NCBI GenBank assembly: GCA_001604385.1
Contig: LVBK01000007.1
Span: forward strand, 1 to 49,914
From: Spirochaetales bacterium Spiro_09
GTDB lineage: Bacteria; Spirochaetota; Spirochaetia; Treponematales; Treponemataceae
Direction of reading: 5' to 3'
Length of the DNA: 49,914 nt
Shown piece by piece: positions 8,171 through 15,602 of the stretch (positions are counted from its first letter, which is position 1; each line of letters begins with the position of its first letter). The position numbers were made by a program, and so were the translations under genes. The notes under the pieces are model-generated. The model was not told the origin of the DNA. It did not search any database and saw only the letters and a list, made by a program, of their open reading frames with translations.

Positions 8171-10048
8171 CTAGATTTTCATTGGGATAAGGCTCATATA
8201 CTCTTCAAGAGATCCATCGCGAAGCGCGCATTCAATTATCTTCTTGCCAAGGGGATCAATGTCCGCAGTCAGGAAATTGGACAGCTCCTTCTTGAAGAAG
8301 GCAGAGAGTATCCGGGCGCCGGCATCGTAACCGGCGTTTCCGACTTCTAGCTGAAGGTTCACTTCAAGTAGATCCTTCGGAAGAAATACACCGTCAACCT
8401 TTATGCTGGTAAGGGCAAAACCCAAAAGCGGACTTCGCGCGGCGGTCAATTGATCACCATGAAATTTCGCGCTTCCGCGTCTTGCAAGATATTCGCGTGC
8501 AATCCATTGCGGCATGAATCCTACCTTGTGGATTCCGATGTGCTGATTGGGAACCAGAATGTACCGGGTGTTCGGAAAATCCAGTACCTGCTTCAATAGC
8601 AGATTTGCCTGATCAACCATCTTTCCGGTAGCGAAGGGCCAGTATGAGCCGACGCCTTCGCTGCTCATGCCTTCGGTGTCGGTAATGCTGGGATTATCGT
8701 GTCCGCGCGGCGCGACCAGACGCCATAACCAGGCAAGGGCCGGCGGCAATATATGAAAGAGGCCGATTATACCGTAGGTTGGATGTTCAGCCGAACACGG
8801 CGGGGTACGCACGCCAAAGCTCCTGATGTCGATCTCGACCGGTTCATCGACAATATTCGGCACAAGCCGGCGCGGCATAATGACGCGCGGATTGGGGCAC
8901 GGCTTCCCCGGGGCATCCATGATATGTTCCCAAATAAGACAGGTTGACCCGGGGAGCGTTTCATAATTGATGAAGATAAGCGGCTCATCCGGGTGAACGC
9001 ACAAGGCCTCAAGATAGGGGTCCGTTCCGTAACTGGTAATGTGATTGGTTCTGAGGAACCATCCATTCTCGGCATCCTTCACGACAAGCTTTCCGCTACC
9101 ATTTTGCAAGGACGGATGACACAGGGCCATATCGTCCGTAACCGGCTTCAATTCGCACGGCTCGATGAGATCCATGTAGAGCCTTTCTTTAGTCTTTGTG
9201 TTCTGGCTCAGAAGAATTCTTCCGTCCAATTCTCGATGGATCTTTTCGATCATCTCGCTTTTTCCGCCGCCGCTTGCGCCCTCATGCATGATCGTGATGA
9301 CGTTATCATAGGGAGTGATTACCTTGACCGAAGAACCGTGAACGGTTACCCATCCTTCCTTTTCCCCAATGTCAAGCAACACGCCATATACGCCTTTCTT
9401 CGCGCTGGGTCCGGGATACAAATTGTATGCAAACATTTCGTACAGGTTATCCAGCCTGTTGTGCACGACCATCTGCTTTCCTTTGAAATGGGTGTGCCTG
9501 AAGATCGGTGCAAGATAGATAATCGCGCGGGGGGTGAAATTTTCGGGAATCTCGCTTGCGGGAATAAAACCCTGCAAATCGGCAAGACCGCCGGCAAAAA
9601 AGCCCGCGTTATCGGGAGCGACCAGGAGGGCAGGACAACCCATCTCCTTGATTCCCGCGGTAAACGGAAGCAGTAATAAATTCTGACCCTTCAGCCATTC
9701 GAAGGTCATTTCTCGAAGCGCAGAAAAATCCACACCAGTGACATCGGAGTAGCGCTGCTTGTCGGTTTCACCCGAATCCGCAACCAGCATACAGTTCGGA
9801 TCGCGCCGTCTCATGTATGTGTCCTGATAGTTAATTACCGCGCCGTTTTTGCATCGTGCCACGGTGGCCTCGACGACCCGGCCCTTTCCCGGAACGTCAT
9901 AGGCAACTTCAAACAGGTTACAGCCCTCGCCGCCCATCGCAAGTTCCAGGAGTTCCTTCCTGGTCTCGGGAATCTTTACGGACATTCCCTTCGCAAGAAC
10001 CGACTTCAGTTCTCCGGGTAATACCATCTTCTTGATACTGTCGTTCAT
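8171..10048 (-). CDS. DUF4914 family protein with PEPCK-like P-loop
   Basis: The 625-residue protein matches my recollection of the DUF4914 family in length and in its conserved blocks. A glycine-rich loop, HEGASGGGKSEM (about residue 265), resembles the GxSGxGKT nucleotide loop of ATP-dependent PEP carboxykinase. Nearby HFKGKQMVVHNR and the downstream FFKKELSNFL also look like conserved ligand regions. A nucleotide-dependent kinase or carboxykinase-like activity is plausible but unproven. AAGGAG precedes the ATG, which overlaps the stop of the upstream gene by four bases, so the two are translationally coupled. The gene is followed by adk. Confidence 0.75.
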   Translation of the reverse strand: MNDSIKKMVLPGELKSVLAKGMSVKIPETRKELLELAMGGEGCNLFEVAYDVPGKGRVVEATVARCKNGAVINYQDTYMRRRDPNCMLVADSGETDKQRYSDVTGVDFSALREMTFEWLKGQNLLLLPFTAGIKEMGCPALLVAPDNAGFFAGGLADLQGFIPASEIPENFTPRAIIYLAPIFRHTHFKGKQMVVHNRLDNLYEMFAYNLYPGPSAKKGVYGVLLDIGEKEGWVTVHGSSVKVITPYDNVITIMHEGASGGGKSEMIEKIHRELDGRILLSQNTKTKERLYMDLIEPCELKPVTDDMALCHPSLQNGSGKLVVKDAENGWFLRTNHITSYGTDPYLEALCVHPDEPLIFINYETLPGSTCLIWEHIMDAPGKPCPNPRVIMPRRLVPNIVDEPVEIDIRSFGVRTPPCSAEHPTYGIIGLFHILPPALAWLWRLVAPRGHDNPSITDTEGMSSEGVGSYWPFATGKMVDQANLLLKQVLDFPNTRYILVPNQHIGIHKVGFMPQWIAREYLARRGSAKFHGDQLTAARSPLLGFALTSIKVDGVFLPKDLLEVNLQLEVGNAGYDAGARILSAFFKKELSNFLTADIDPLGKKIIECALRDGSLEEYMSLIPMKI

Positions 10049-10533
10049 CTGTTTGCTCCTTCACTACCCCTGTAGCTTTGCAGGTTCTCGATAATCTGGC
10101 TGAAAGAATCTATCATCAGATTTGACTGATGTTTGCAGATTGCAAGATTTACTATCGCGTCTGCTTCTTTTTTGAATGCCCATTCGTCAAGTTTGAACGG
10201 TTTATACTCGAGCATGCAGTAGTTATAAAAACCAAGCACGAAAGAAAAAAAGAAGGCAAGGAAACCGGGCGAATCAAGCGTTTCGCGGTGATACTGATAA
10301 TTTTTCTGGTGAATATCCAGCATCACGTGGGGAATGCGCCAACAGTCAACATACCCTTCGTCATTGAAGTAATAACTTAAAAGGGTCCGGACATTCTGAT
10401 CTTCACCGGAGACCTTGTTGCAATAAAGCTCAATCAAAAAATAGAAATCTTTCGACTGCAACAGTTCATGGGTCGAGTTGCACAGGGCATCCCGGGAAAA
10501 AGTAACGGTAGAACAAACTTCCTTGCTCAACAT
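10045..10533 (-). CDS. Unknown protein coupled to the DUF4914 gene
   Basis: The 162-residue product begins MLSKEVCSTVTFSRDA and is rich in aromatic and helical segments (FFFSFVLGFYNYCMLEY). No family was recognised. The start at 10533 has GGAGG nine bases upstream. A longer reading to 10671 would use TTG and run through an intrinsic terminator, so it is rejected. The four-base overlap (ATGA) with the DUF4914 gene implies co-expression and possibly a complex. About 110 bases of untranslated leader separate it from the terminator. Confidence 0.7.
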   Translation of the reverse strand: MLSKEVCSTVTFSRDALCNSTHELLQSKDFYFLIELYCNKVSGEDQNVRTLLSYYFNDEGYVDCWRIPHVMLDIHQKNYQYHRETLDSPGFLAFFFSFVLGFYNYCMLEYKPFKLDEWAFKKEADAIVNLAICKHQSNLMIDSFSQIIENLQSYRGSEGANR

Positions 10534-10651
10534 CTTTGGTATCCTCCAATCGGATTCGTAATAATATTGCCCTTGCAGGTAAACAATCGCCTCATACTGT
10601 CGCAATCCACAATCGACCTGTGATTCTTTGCGACCGAAAACCGCACGGGGC

Positions 10652-10696
10652 AAAAAAAAATCCAGTATCAACCGGCATACACCGATAAATACTGGA
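10652..10696 (-). terminator. Intrinsic terminator downstream of the DUF2294 gene
   Basis: On the minus strand TCCAGTAT (10696-10689) pairs with ATACTGGA (10668-10661). A short inner CGG/CCG stem lies between them, and a run of nine T follows (10660-10652). It ends transcription from the DUF2294 gene and separates it from the unknown/DUF4914 pair. It could also act as a conditional leader terminator. Confidence 0.75.
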
Positions 10697-10777
10697 TTAC
10701 TCTGAGACTGGTCTTCCGACCCTTCCCGTGGTCTTCCCCGAGAGGCAAGACCTCCCGGTTAAATTGTCATTTCAAAA

Positions 10778-11155
10778 CTACTTGGATAGCCTCAGCTCCA
10801 AGTTTTCCTTCAAAGTCAGCACGATGATTTTTTCACCCGTGCGCGTACTGACATCGGAATGAACACTCTCGATGTCAACATGTATCACATCCTTGACAAG
10901 CGCGTCCAGATAGTCGAGAGCTCCCTCAAAAAGGGTTGTCCGGACTCTCTTTAACAACTCGACTCCCTGACTACTCTCTGCCAGCTTTTGTTCTGCCTGA
11001 CTTAGAAAGCCCTTAAGACGAATTATTATCAAATCCTGGCAGATGGTAGTTTTAATCTGCTTCGGCCCGCGACCCATGTAGTTGATTTCAAAGGCACTCA
11101 CAGCTTCACTTATTTTTGCTTCTGTCTGTCCCTTTGTCATCTTGTGTTCCCGCAT
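10778..11155 (-). CDS. DUF2294 domain protein
   Basis: The 125-residue protein shows the DUF2294 pattern: an N-terminal helix, YMGRGPKQIKTTICQDLIIIRLKGFLS, then a long helix EQKLAESSQGVELLKRVR and a final strand pair with VHSDVSTRTGEKIIVLTL. The molecular role of this family is unclear. An ATG at 11140 (MTKGQTEA) is an alternative start, and neither start has a strong ribosome site. It lies between tyrS and the terminator at 10652-10696. Confidence 0.75.
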   Translation of the reverse strand: MREHKMTKGQTEAKISEAVSAFEINYMGRGPKQIKTTICQDLIIIRLKGFLSQAEQKLAESSQGVELLKRVRTTLFEGALDYLDALVKDVIHVDIESVHSDVSTRTGEKIIVLTLKENLELRLSK

Positions 11156-11247
11156 GTCTTGTATGCCTTATACCAAGAAGAAAAAATTAAGTCAATTACC
11201 AACGCGGATTTTAATCAGGAATTAATGCAATAATTTACAAAACACCG

Positions 11248-12465
11248 TCAAAGATGCACACGTAAAAATCTGCGCCGACCAATATGTATAACGAGTTCAT
11301 CGAAGCCTGATGTCCCGACATCAATTACCTGACCAGGATCGCTCACGCGGACATCCTGCACATACACCGCTCCTTCAATAACTAGCCGACGGCCTTCACT
11401 TAACGAGGCAGTCAGACCGCCCTCCTTGAGTACCCTGCAAATATCCATCGGAGAAGTAATTGTATAGACCGGCATTTCATCGGGCGTTTTGCGGCGGGAA
11501 AAAATACGTTCCCAGTTTTCACGGGCACAGATTGCTTCTTCCTGCCCGTGAAACCGTTCCACAATCCGCTGCGACAGTTCCAGTTTAATCCGCATGGGGT
11601 TTTCACCGGCAGCCATGCGCGAGGCGGTTTCCGCACACGAGTCGGCCGAGTCAAGCAGTACCAGCCGCTGGTAGGCCTCCATGCTTTCGTCGGCCATCGA
11701 CATAAGCCGGGAAAACTGTTCAGATGCGTCAAGAATAACCGGAATATCATTTCCGAATGATTTTGACATTTTCCGACCGTCAAGGCCAGGCAGCAGGGGC
11801 ATCAGGAGAGCACACTGGGGAGGCAGACCACGATCTTTTTGTACATCCCGTCCGGCAAGAATATTGAACTTCTGGTCGGTACCGCCAATCTCGATATCTG
11901 CCGAAACGGCCACCGAATCATACGCCTGTAAAGCCGGATACATCAATTCGTGAAGACCCACGCGGATTCCCTGTTCATGTCGAGTCCGGAATGTCTCATG
12001 TGAAAAGAGACCTGCAAGAGAAAACGACCCGGCGAGCTGCAAAATTTCTGCAAGCGTGAGAGAAGCATACCATTCGCTTTGACGACGGACTTCGGCACGC
12101 GAGCCGTCAACGATGCGAAAAATCTGGTCGGTGTAGTGCTGTGCATTGTGCGTTACCTGCTCCAGGGTGAGCGGTGGCCGCTGTGCATTCCGCCCGGTCG
12201 GGTCGCCGATCGACGCAGTGTAGTCCCCTAAAATCAATACCGCCTGATGACCCAGATCCTGAAACTGACGCAGTTTTCCGTAGACAACCATATGTCCCAG
12301 ATGAATGGCGCGTGCTGTCGGATCAATACCAAGCTTAACGCGAAGCGGGATACCCGTCGCGATACTGCGCTCGAGCTTTGCAAGCAGTTCATCACGGGGT
12401 ATCACTTCTTCAATGCCGCGTTCCAATAAAGATAGTTGGCGTTCTGCCTCTTTCCGTATGTCCAT
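11248..12465 (-). CDS. tyrS: Tyrosyl-tRNA synthetase
   Basis: The 405-residue class I synthetase charges tRNA-Tyr. It has the HIGH-type motif HLGH within PTARAIHLGHMV, the tyrosine pocket region ALQAYDSVAVSADIEIGGTDQ, the KMSKS loop exactly as KMSKS, and a C-terminal S4-like RNA-binding domain (EGRRLVIEGAVYVQDVRVSDPGQ). AAGGAGG precedes the ATG. Upstream lie a tyrosine-rich leader peptide and a strong intrinsic terminator, so expression is probably controlled by attenuation. The DUF2294 gene follows 92 bases downstream. Confidence 0.97.
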   Translation of the reverse strand: MDIRKEAERQLSLLERGIEEVIPRDELLAKLERSIATGIPLRVKLGIDPTARAIHLGHMVVYGKLRQFQDLGHQAVLILGDYTASIGDPTGRNAQRPPLTLEQVTHNAQHYTDQIFRIVDGSRAEVRRQSEWYASLTLAEILQLAGSFSLAGLFSHETFRTRHEQGIRVGLHELMYPALQAYDSVAVSADIEIGGTDQKFNILAGRDVQKDRGLPPQCALLMPLLPGLDGRKMSKSFGNDIPVILDASEQFSRLMSMADESMEAYQRLVLLDSADSCAETASRMAAGENPMRIKLELSQRIVERFHGQEEAICARENWERIFSRRKTPDEMPVYTITSPMDICRVLKEGGLTASLSEGRRLVIEGAVYVQDVRVSDPGQVIDVGTSGFDELVIHIGRRRFLRVHL

Positions 12466-12540
12466 TTATTCCTCCTTATGGACAATTACATAACGCGAAA
12501 GATACCTGAACGACTCCCGGTGGAAAGGAAAGACACAAGC

Positions 12541-12599
12541 CCTTTAAAAATACAAAAGGCCCGTTGTCGCCTTCCCCTCCGGGAAGTCGACAACGGGCC
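12541..12599 (-). terminator. Attenuator terminator in the tyrS leader
   Basis: On the minus strand GGCCCGTTGTCG (12599-12588) pairs perfectly with CGACAACGGGCC (12569-12558). After a single A/G mismatch the stem continues with CTTCCC/GGGAAG around a four-base loop. TTTTGTATTTTT follows. No minus-strand gene other than the short leader ORF lies upstream for 1 kb, and tyrS begins 75 bases later, so this is best read as a leader attenuator of tyrS. A smaller hairpin GCGAC/GTCGC (12620-12603) lies between it and the leader peptide stop. Confidence 0.85.
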
Positions 12600-12620
12600 C
12601 TTCGCGACCAGTCCATGTCG

Positions 12621-12698
12621 CTAGTACCGTATGCCTCCGCAAAGGAGATACAACGAGTACAAGCGATAATACTGATTAACAGTCATGGATAGTTTCAT
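12621..12698 (-). CDS. Tyrosine-rich leader peptide of tyrS
   Basis: A 25-codon ORF (or 21 codons from the in-frame ATG at 12686) encodes a peptide ending VNQYYRLYSLYLLCGGIRY. Five of the last 20 residues are tyrosine (codons TAT, TAT, TAC, TAT, TAC), and the last codon before the TAG is again tyrosine. The stop lies about 20 bases before the attenuator stem. This is the layout of a ribosome-mediated attenuation leader: scarcity of charged tRNA-Tyr would stall the ribosome and change downstream pairing. No clear Shine-Dalgarno site precedes either ATG. A weak promoter (TTGTGC, 17 bases, TACCTT) ends close to 12708, which would give a very short or absent leader. Confidence 0.7.
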   Translation of the reverse strand: MKLSMTVNQYYRLYSLYLLCGGIRY

Positions 12699-12838
12699 AG
12701 CAAGTTCAAGGTAGCAGGAAAAAAATAAAAGCACAAGTAATACCTGTACAGAACAGGATAAATATTAGTAGTATCAGAAGCATGATGTATGTAATAACAA
12801 CCTATTCCGGAAACAGCCTGAATGCGGCGCGATAAAAA

Positions 12839-13699
12839 ATGACTACAAAATCGGGCTCTGACAAAAAAACAATCTCCACATCTATCGTCAAGCCAATCAT
12901 ATACCTGGTAATGCTTTTTCTTGGAATACTCGCAGCGCTTCCCGTGTATCTGGTATTAATCAATATTACCCGATCCACACCTGAAATAAACTCCGGTCTT
13001 TCTCTTCTTCCCTCAACACATCTTTTGGATAACTGGCGCATACTTAATTCAACCGGACTTTCCCTCTCGCGCGGTTTCTTGAACAGTTTTTTTATTGCGA
13101 CTATGACCGCTTTATGCGCAACGTATTCGTCATCGATGGCTGCATACGGGGTGTATATGTATCACTTTAGGGGGAGGCAAATACTTTGGGGATTATTGCT
13201 TTTTGTCATGTTGATTCCTCCTTCAGTGGCATATATCGGTTTTTTTCAAGTTGTTTTTTCCATGGGTCTTCTCGACTCGTATATACCACTGATAATTCCA
13301 GCCCTTGCCTCTCCACTTGCTATCTTCTTCCTTAACCAATACCTGACATCCTTACCCATCCGAACCCTCGCAGATGTCGCTCGATTGGACGGAGCCGGAG
13401 AATTCTGGATATTCAATTCAATTGCACTTCCTGTCATGAAACCTGCGCTCGCCCCGCAAGCATTTTTTATGTTTATCGGAGCGTGGAATAATTTTATGTT
13501 ACCGTACATGATTCTGAGCGATCGATCTCTTTTTACGGTACCGATGATGGCCGCGCTTTTACAGGCTGATATTCATCATGTGGAATTTGGCGGTATTTAT
13601 CTAGGAATTGCGGTGTCGTTTCTCCCCGCGGTACTCGTATATATGTGTATGTCAAGATTTATAATCTCCGGACTAACTACGGGAAGTTTGAAGGAATAA
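12839..13699 (+). CDS. Carbohydrate ABC transporter permease (MalG/AraQ type), orphan
   Basis: The 286-residue inner-membrane protein has about six transmembrane segments and the cytoplasmic EAA loop DVARLDGAGEFWIFNSIALP, which docks the ATPase. This is the second permease subunit of sugar-uptake ABC systems. It has no neighbouring first permease, binding protein or ATPase, and no ribosome site before its ATG, so it is probably the last surviving gene of a deleted operon. The upstream 12699-12838 stretch is AT-rich and holds no other plus-strand gene. Confidence 0.85.
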   Translation: MTTKSGSDKKTISTSIVKPIIYLVMLFLGILAALPVYLVLINITRSTPEINSGLSLLPSTHLLDNWRILNSTGLSLSRGFLNSFFIATMTALCATYSSSMAAYGVYMYHFRGRQILWGLLLFVMLIPPSVAYIGFFQVVFSMGLLDSYIPLIIPALASPLAIFFLNQYLTSLPIRTLADVARLDGAGEFWIFNSIALPVMKPALAPQAFFMFIGAWNNFMLPYMILSDRSLFTVPMMAALLQADIHHVEFGGIYLGIAVSFLPAVLVYMCMSRFIISGLTTGSLKE

Positions 13700-13702
13700 T
13701 AA

Positions 13703-14284
13703 CTACATTGGTGAAAGCCGTACCTGATACTTTACCAAAAGATTCTTCCATTCAGGGCTGGAAAAAAGGGCATAGTCGTTGTTTCTGATGGCGAAATCCC
13801 CCAATCCTGTTTTGACTGATTGTGTCGGAGGGGCAGCATGCGAAAAACAATAATGCTTCCCCCTTCCAAGAAATTTGATCATCCGCTCATATCGGACAAG
13901 ACGGCTTTCAATCGTTTCTTTCCCGATATCATAAGCGCCTATCAATGAATCGGAAGAACCGGGAACAAACCGTCTTGTCTTTCCAAAGAGAAAAACCGCA
14001 GGCAAGGCCAGGGGTATCTTATAGGTTAGACCCAGTTCACGATATACTGTTCGCAAGGCCGGAATAAGGAAGCAAAGTCCCCGGTGCGAATCCAGGTGAC
14101 TTATCTTCAGTCCCTTCTTTTGAACGGCGTCGATTTGCGCGGAAAACTCGTTGAACGCCTCACGGGGCACAAGCCTTTTCCGTAGTTCCGATACATCACT
14201 GAGCATCTTCCCCTGTTCGTCGACAATGCTTGGTATTTTTGCCGGATCCAGAACAGGCCGGTCCCCATCAAGAATCAAATGCAC
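13703..14284 (-). pseudogene. N-terminally truncated YdjC/ChbG-type deacetylase
   Basis: The 193-codon frame matches the YdjC/ChbG carbohydrate deacetylase family from the segment normally reading VHLxLTxGRPV onward (here HLILDGDRPVLDP), including ISHLDSHRGL with a metal-ligand histidine and the C-terminal HAAPP. The first 60 or so residues, with the DDFG metal-binding and catalytic aspartates, are missing. An in-frame TGA lies at 14296-14294, just four codons upstream of the GTG. The protein should be inactive. It converges with the orphan sugar permease, three bases apart. Confidence 0.7.
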
Positions 14285-14330
14285 ACAGGCAGGTCACATA
14301 CCAAAGGGCGAACTTGATCCTGTTGGTAAG

Positions 14331-14360
14331 AAAAGGGCCTCACGGATATCCGCAAGGCCC
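14331..14360 (-). terminator. Terminator after the SH3 lipoprotein gene
   Basis: GGGCCT (14335-14340) pairs with AGGCCC (14355-14360), and the loop contains the palindrome CGGATATCCG. On the minus strand a TTTTCTT tract follows. It lies nine bases past the lipoprotein stop. Confidence 0.75.
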
Positions 14361-14369
14361 GGTCATGAA

Positions 14370-15329
14370 TTATTGTTCGTCAGCCTCGATCAAAAAAGAG
14401 GAAAACACCCAGCCGGCGGGTTCGACAATCTGAATCCAGTGACCTGTCATACCTGCAAGCTCGACCGCTGCAGACAACCTGGCAACCGAGGTAACGGTCT
14501 GATCCCGCTGCAATTGGGCAACTACCGCACCGTCAGTTGTATCGGGGTAGTCCCGGACATTTACGTTATCATCGTTGACAGTGAATGAAGTCGACAGGGG
14601 TTCTGTTTCCAGCGCCGCTTTCGGCTCGAGTGCTGACAATGCTTCTTCGATACGTTGCTGATACTGTGAATTCGCCTCGAGGGCATTTTTCAGAAGTTCT
14701 TTTTTTACAACCTCGTTTTTTTCAGTGGAAGCAATGGCAAACAACTGCATCGCGCGGACATCGCTATTGTTTACCGAAATGTTCTCTTTTTTAACAAAGC
14801 GTTTTTCGACAGTGACATATCGAGTTCCTTCGATATATGCGCTGACAGGTACAAATCCGTTTGTTTCAGAATCGGAATGGACACCGACAATGGCATATTG
14901 CGGAAGAATGTCACTTGTTGCTCCGGTCGCGTCCGCCTTACTGTATAAAATGGTTTCAGCTGAAGAAACCAGACCGGTCACCGCATTACCGGCAACAAAA
15001 ACGGTTTGAATCCAATAGTCTTTACCATCAACAGAAATTTTTGCGAACTCTCGTTCCTGTCCATCGCTTTTACGCACTGATTTTTTAACTACGTCCTGCC
15101 ATTTAACCATATCACCAATCGATGCGGTTGTCTTGTAGACCATTGCATTGTCTTCTTCGATGAAAAGTGCCGCCTTGTGATACAGTACTACCGCTGTCTT
15201 TCCTGACGCTTTTTTTTCTGCAGCGGGAGCTGATTCGGACACAGAAACAGAAGAGTTCTGCTTGTTTCCACATCCGGCGAACAAGGCTGCGCATAACAGG
15301 ATTCCTGCAACAGGATACCTTTTTTTCAT
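14370..15329 (-). CDS. SH3-domain lipoprotein
   Basis: The 319-residue protein has a signal peptide with lipobox LFAGC (C20), so it should be a membrane-anchored lipoprotein. A first SH3-like region (around residues 45-115, with ALFIEEDNAMVYKTT) is followed by a second strand-rich domain, a helical segment (KNALEANSQYQQRIEEALS) and a C-terminal bacterial SH3 domain with VNVRDYPD and GHWIQIVEPAGWVFSSFL. Such domains often bind cell-wall or protein ligands. GAGGAG precedes the ATG and a terminator follows, so it forms its own transcription unit. Confidence 0.8.
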   Translation of the reverse strand: MKKRYPVAGILLCAALFAGCGNKQNSSVSVSESAPAAEKKASGKTAVVLYHKAALFIEEDNAMVYKTTASIGDMVKWQDVVKKSVRKSDGQEREFAKISVDGKDYWIQTVFVAGNAVTGLVSSAETILYSKADATGATSDILPQYAIVGVHSDSETNGFVPVSAYIEGTRYVTVEKRFVKKENISVNNSDVRAMQLFAIASTEKNEVVKKELLKNALEANSQYQQRIEEALSALEPKAALETEPLSTSFTVNDDNVNVRDYPDTTDGAVVAQLQRDQTVTSVARLSAAVELAGMTGHWIQIVEPAGWVFSSFLIEADEQ

Positions 15330-15451
15330 GTTATTCTCCTCTTTGAAAATCAGTTTTTTTCAAAAATCAGTATACCACAGTTTTTTTTACCAGACGTTTT
15401 AATTCGGCCTGAAAAGGCAGATTAAAAGTACATACCTATCGACATATCATT

Positions 15452-15471
15452 ACTGCTATCAAAATTGTTGA
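15452..15471 (-). promoter_or_regulatory. Dispersed 20-bp motif, copy 1 (one mismatch)
   Basis: The minus strand reads TCAACAATTTTGATAGCAGT, one change from the other three copies. It is inverted relative to copy 2, with 66 bases between them, upstream of the Ldh2-family gene. Confidence 0.7.
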
Positions 15472-15537
15472 AACAATCATACCACTTTTCCCATCGGGAT
15501 CTATGCCATACACCCCCTCTTCTTGATACACACTCTT

Positions 15538-15557
15538 TCAACAATATTGATAGCAGT
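15538..15557 (+). promoter_or_regulatory. Dispersed 20-bp motif, copy 2
   Basis: The sequence TCAACAATATTGATAGCAGT is identical to copies 3 and 4. It contains TCAA-N5-TTGA half sites and the inner palindrome CAATATTG. It lies 45 bases before the Ldh2 start and is followed by GTATAC, as copy 3 is followed by TTATAC. It is probably an operator. Confidence 0.75.
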
Positions 15558-15602
15558 GTATACATGATTGCCGAACGGGCCGTTTTCGGCATACAATCCC
15601 CT

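Noticed and set aside
12541..12700. T-box riboswitch as the explanation of the tyrS leader terminator.
   Set aside because: No AGGGTGGNACCGCG-like T-box sequence or specifier stem is visible upstream of the terminator on the minus strand. The tyrosine-rich ORF explains the layout better.
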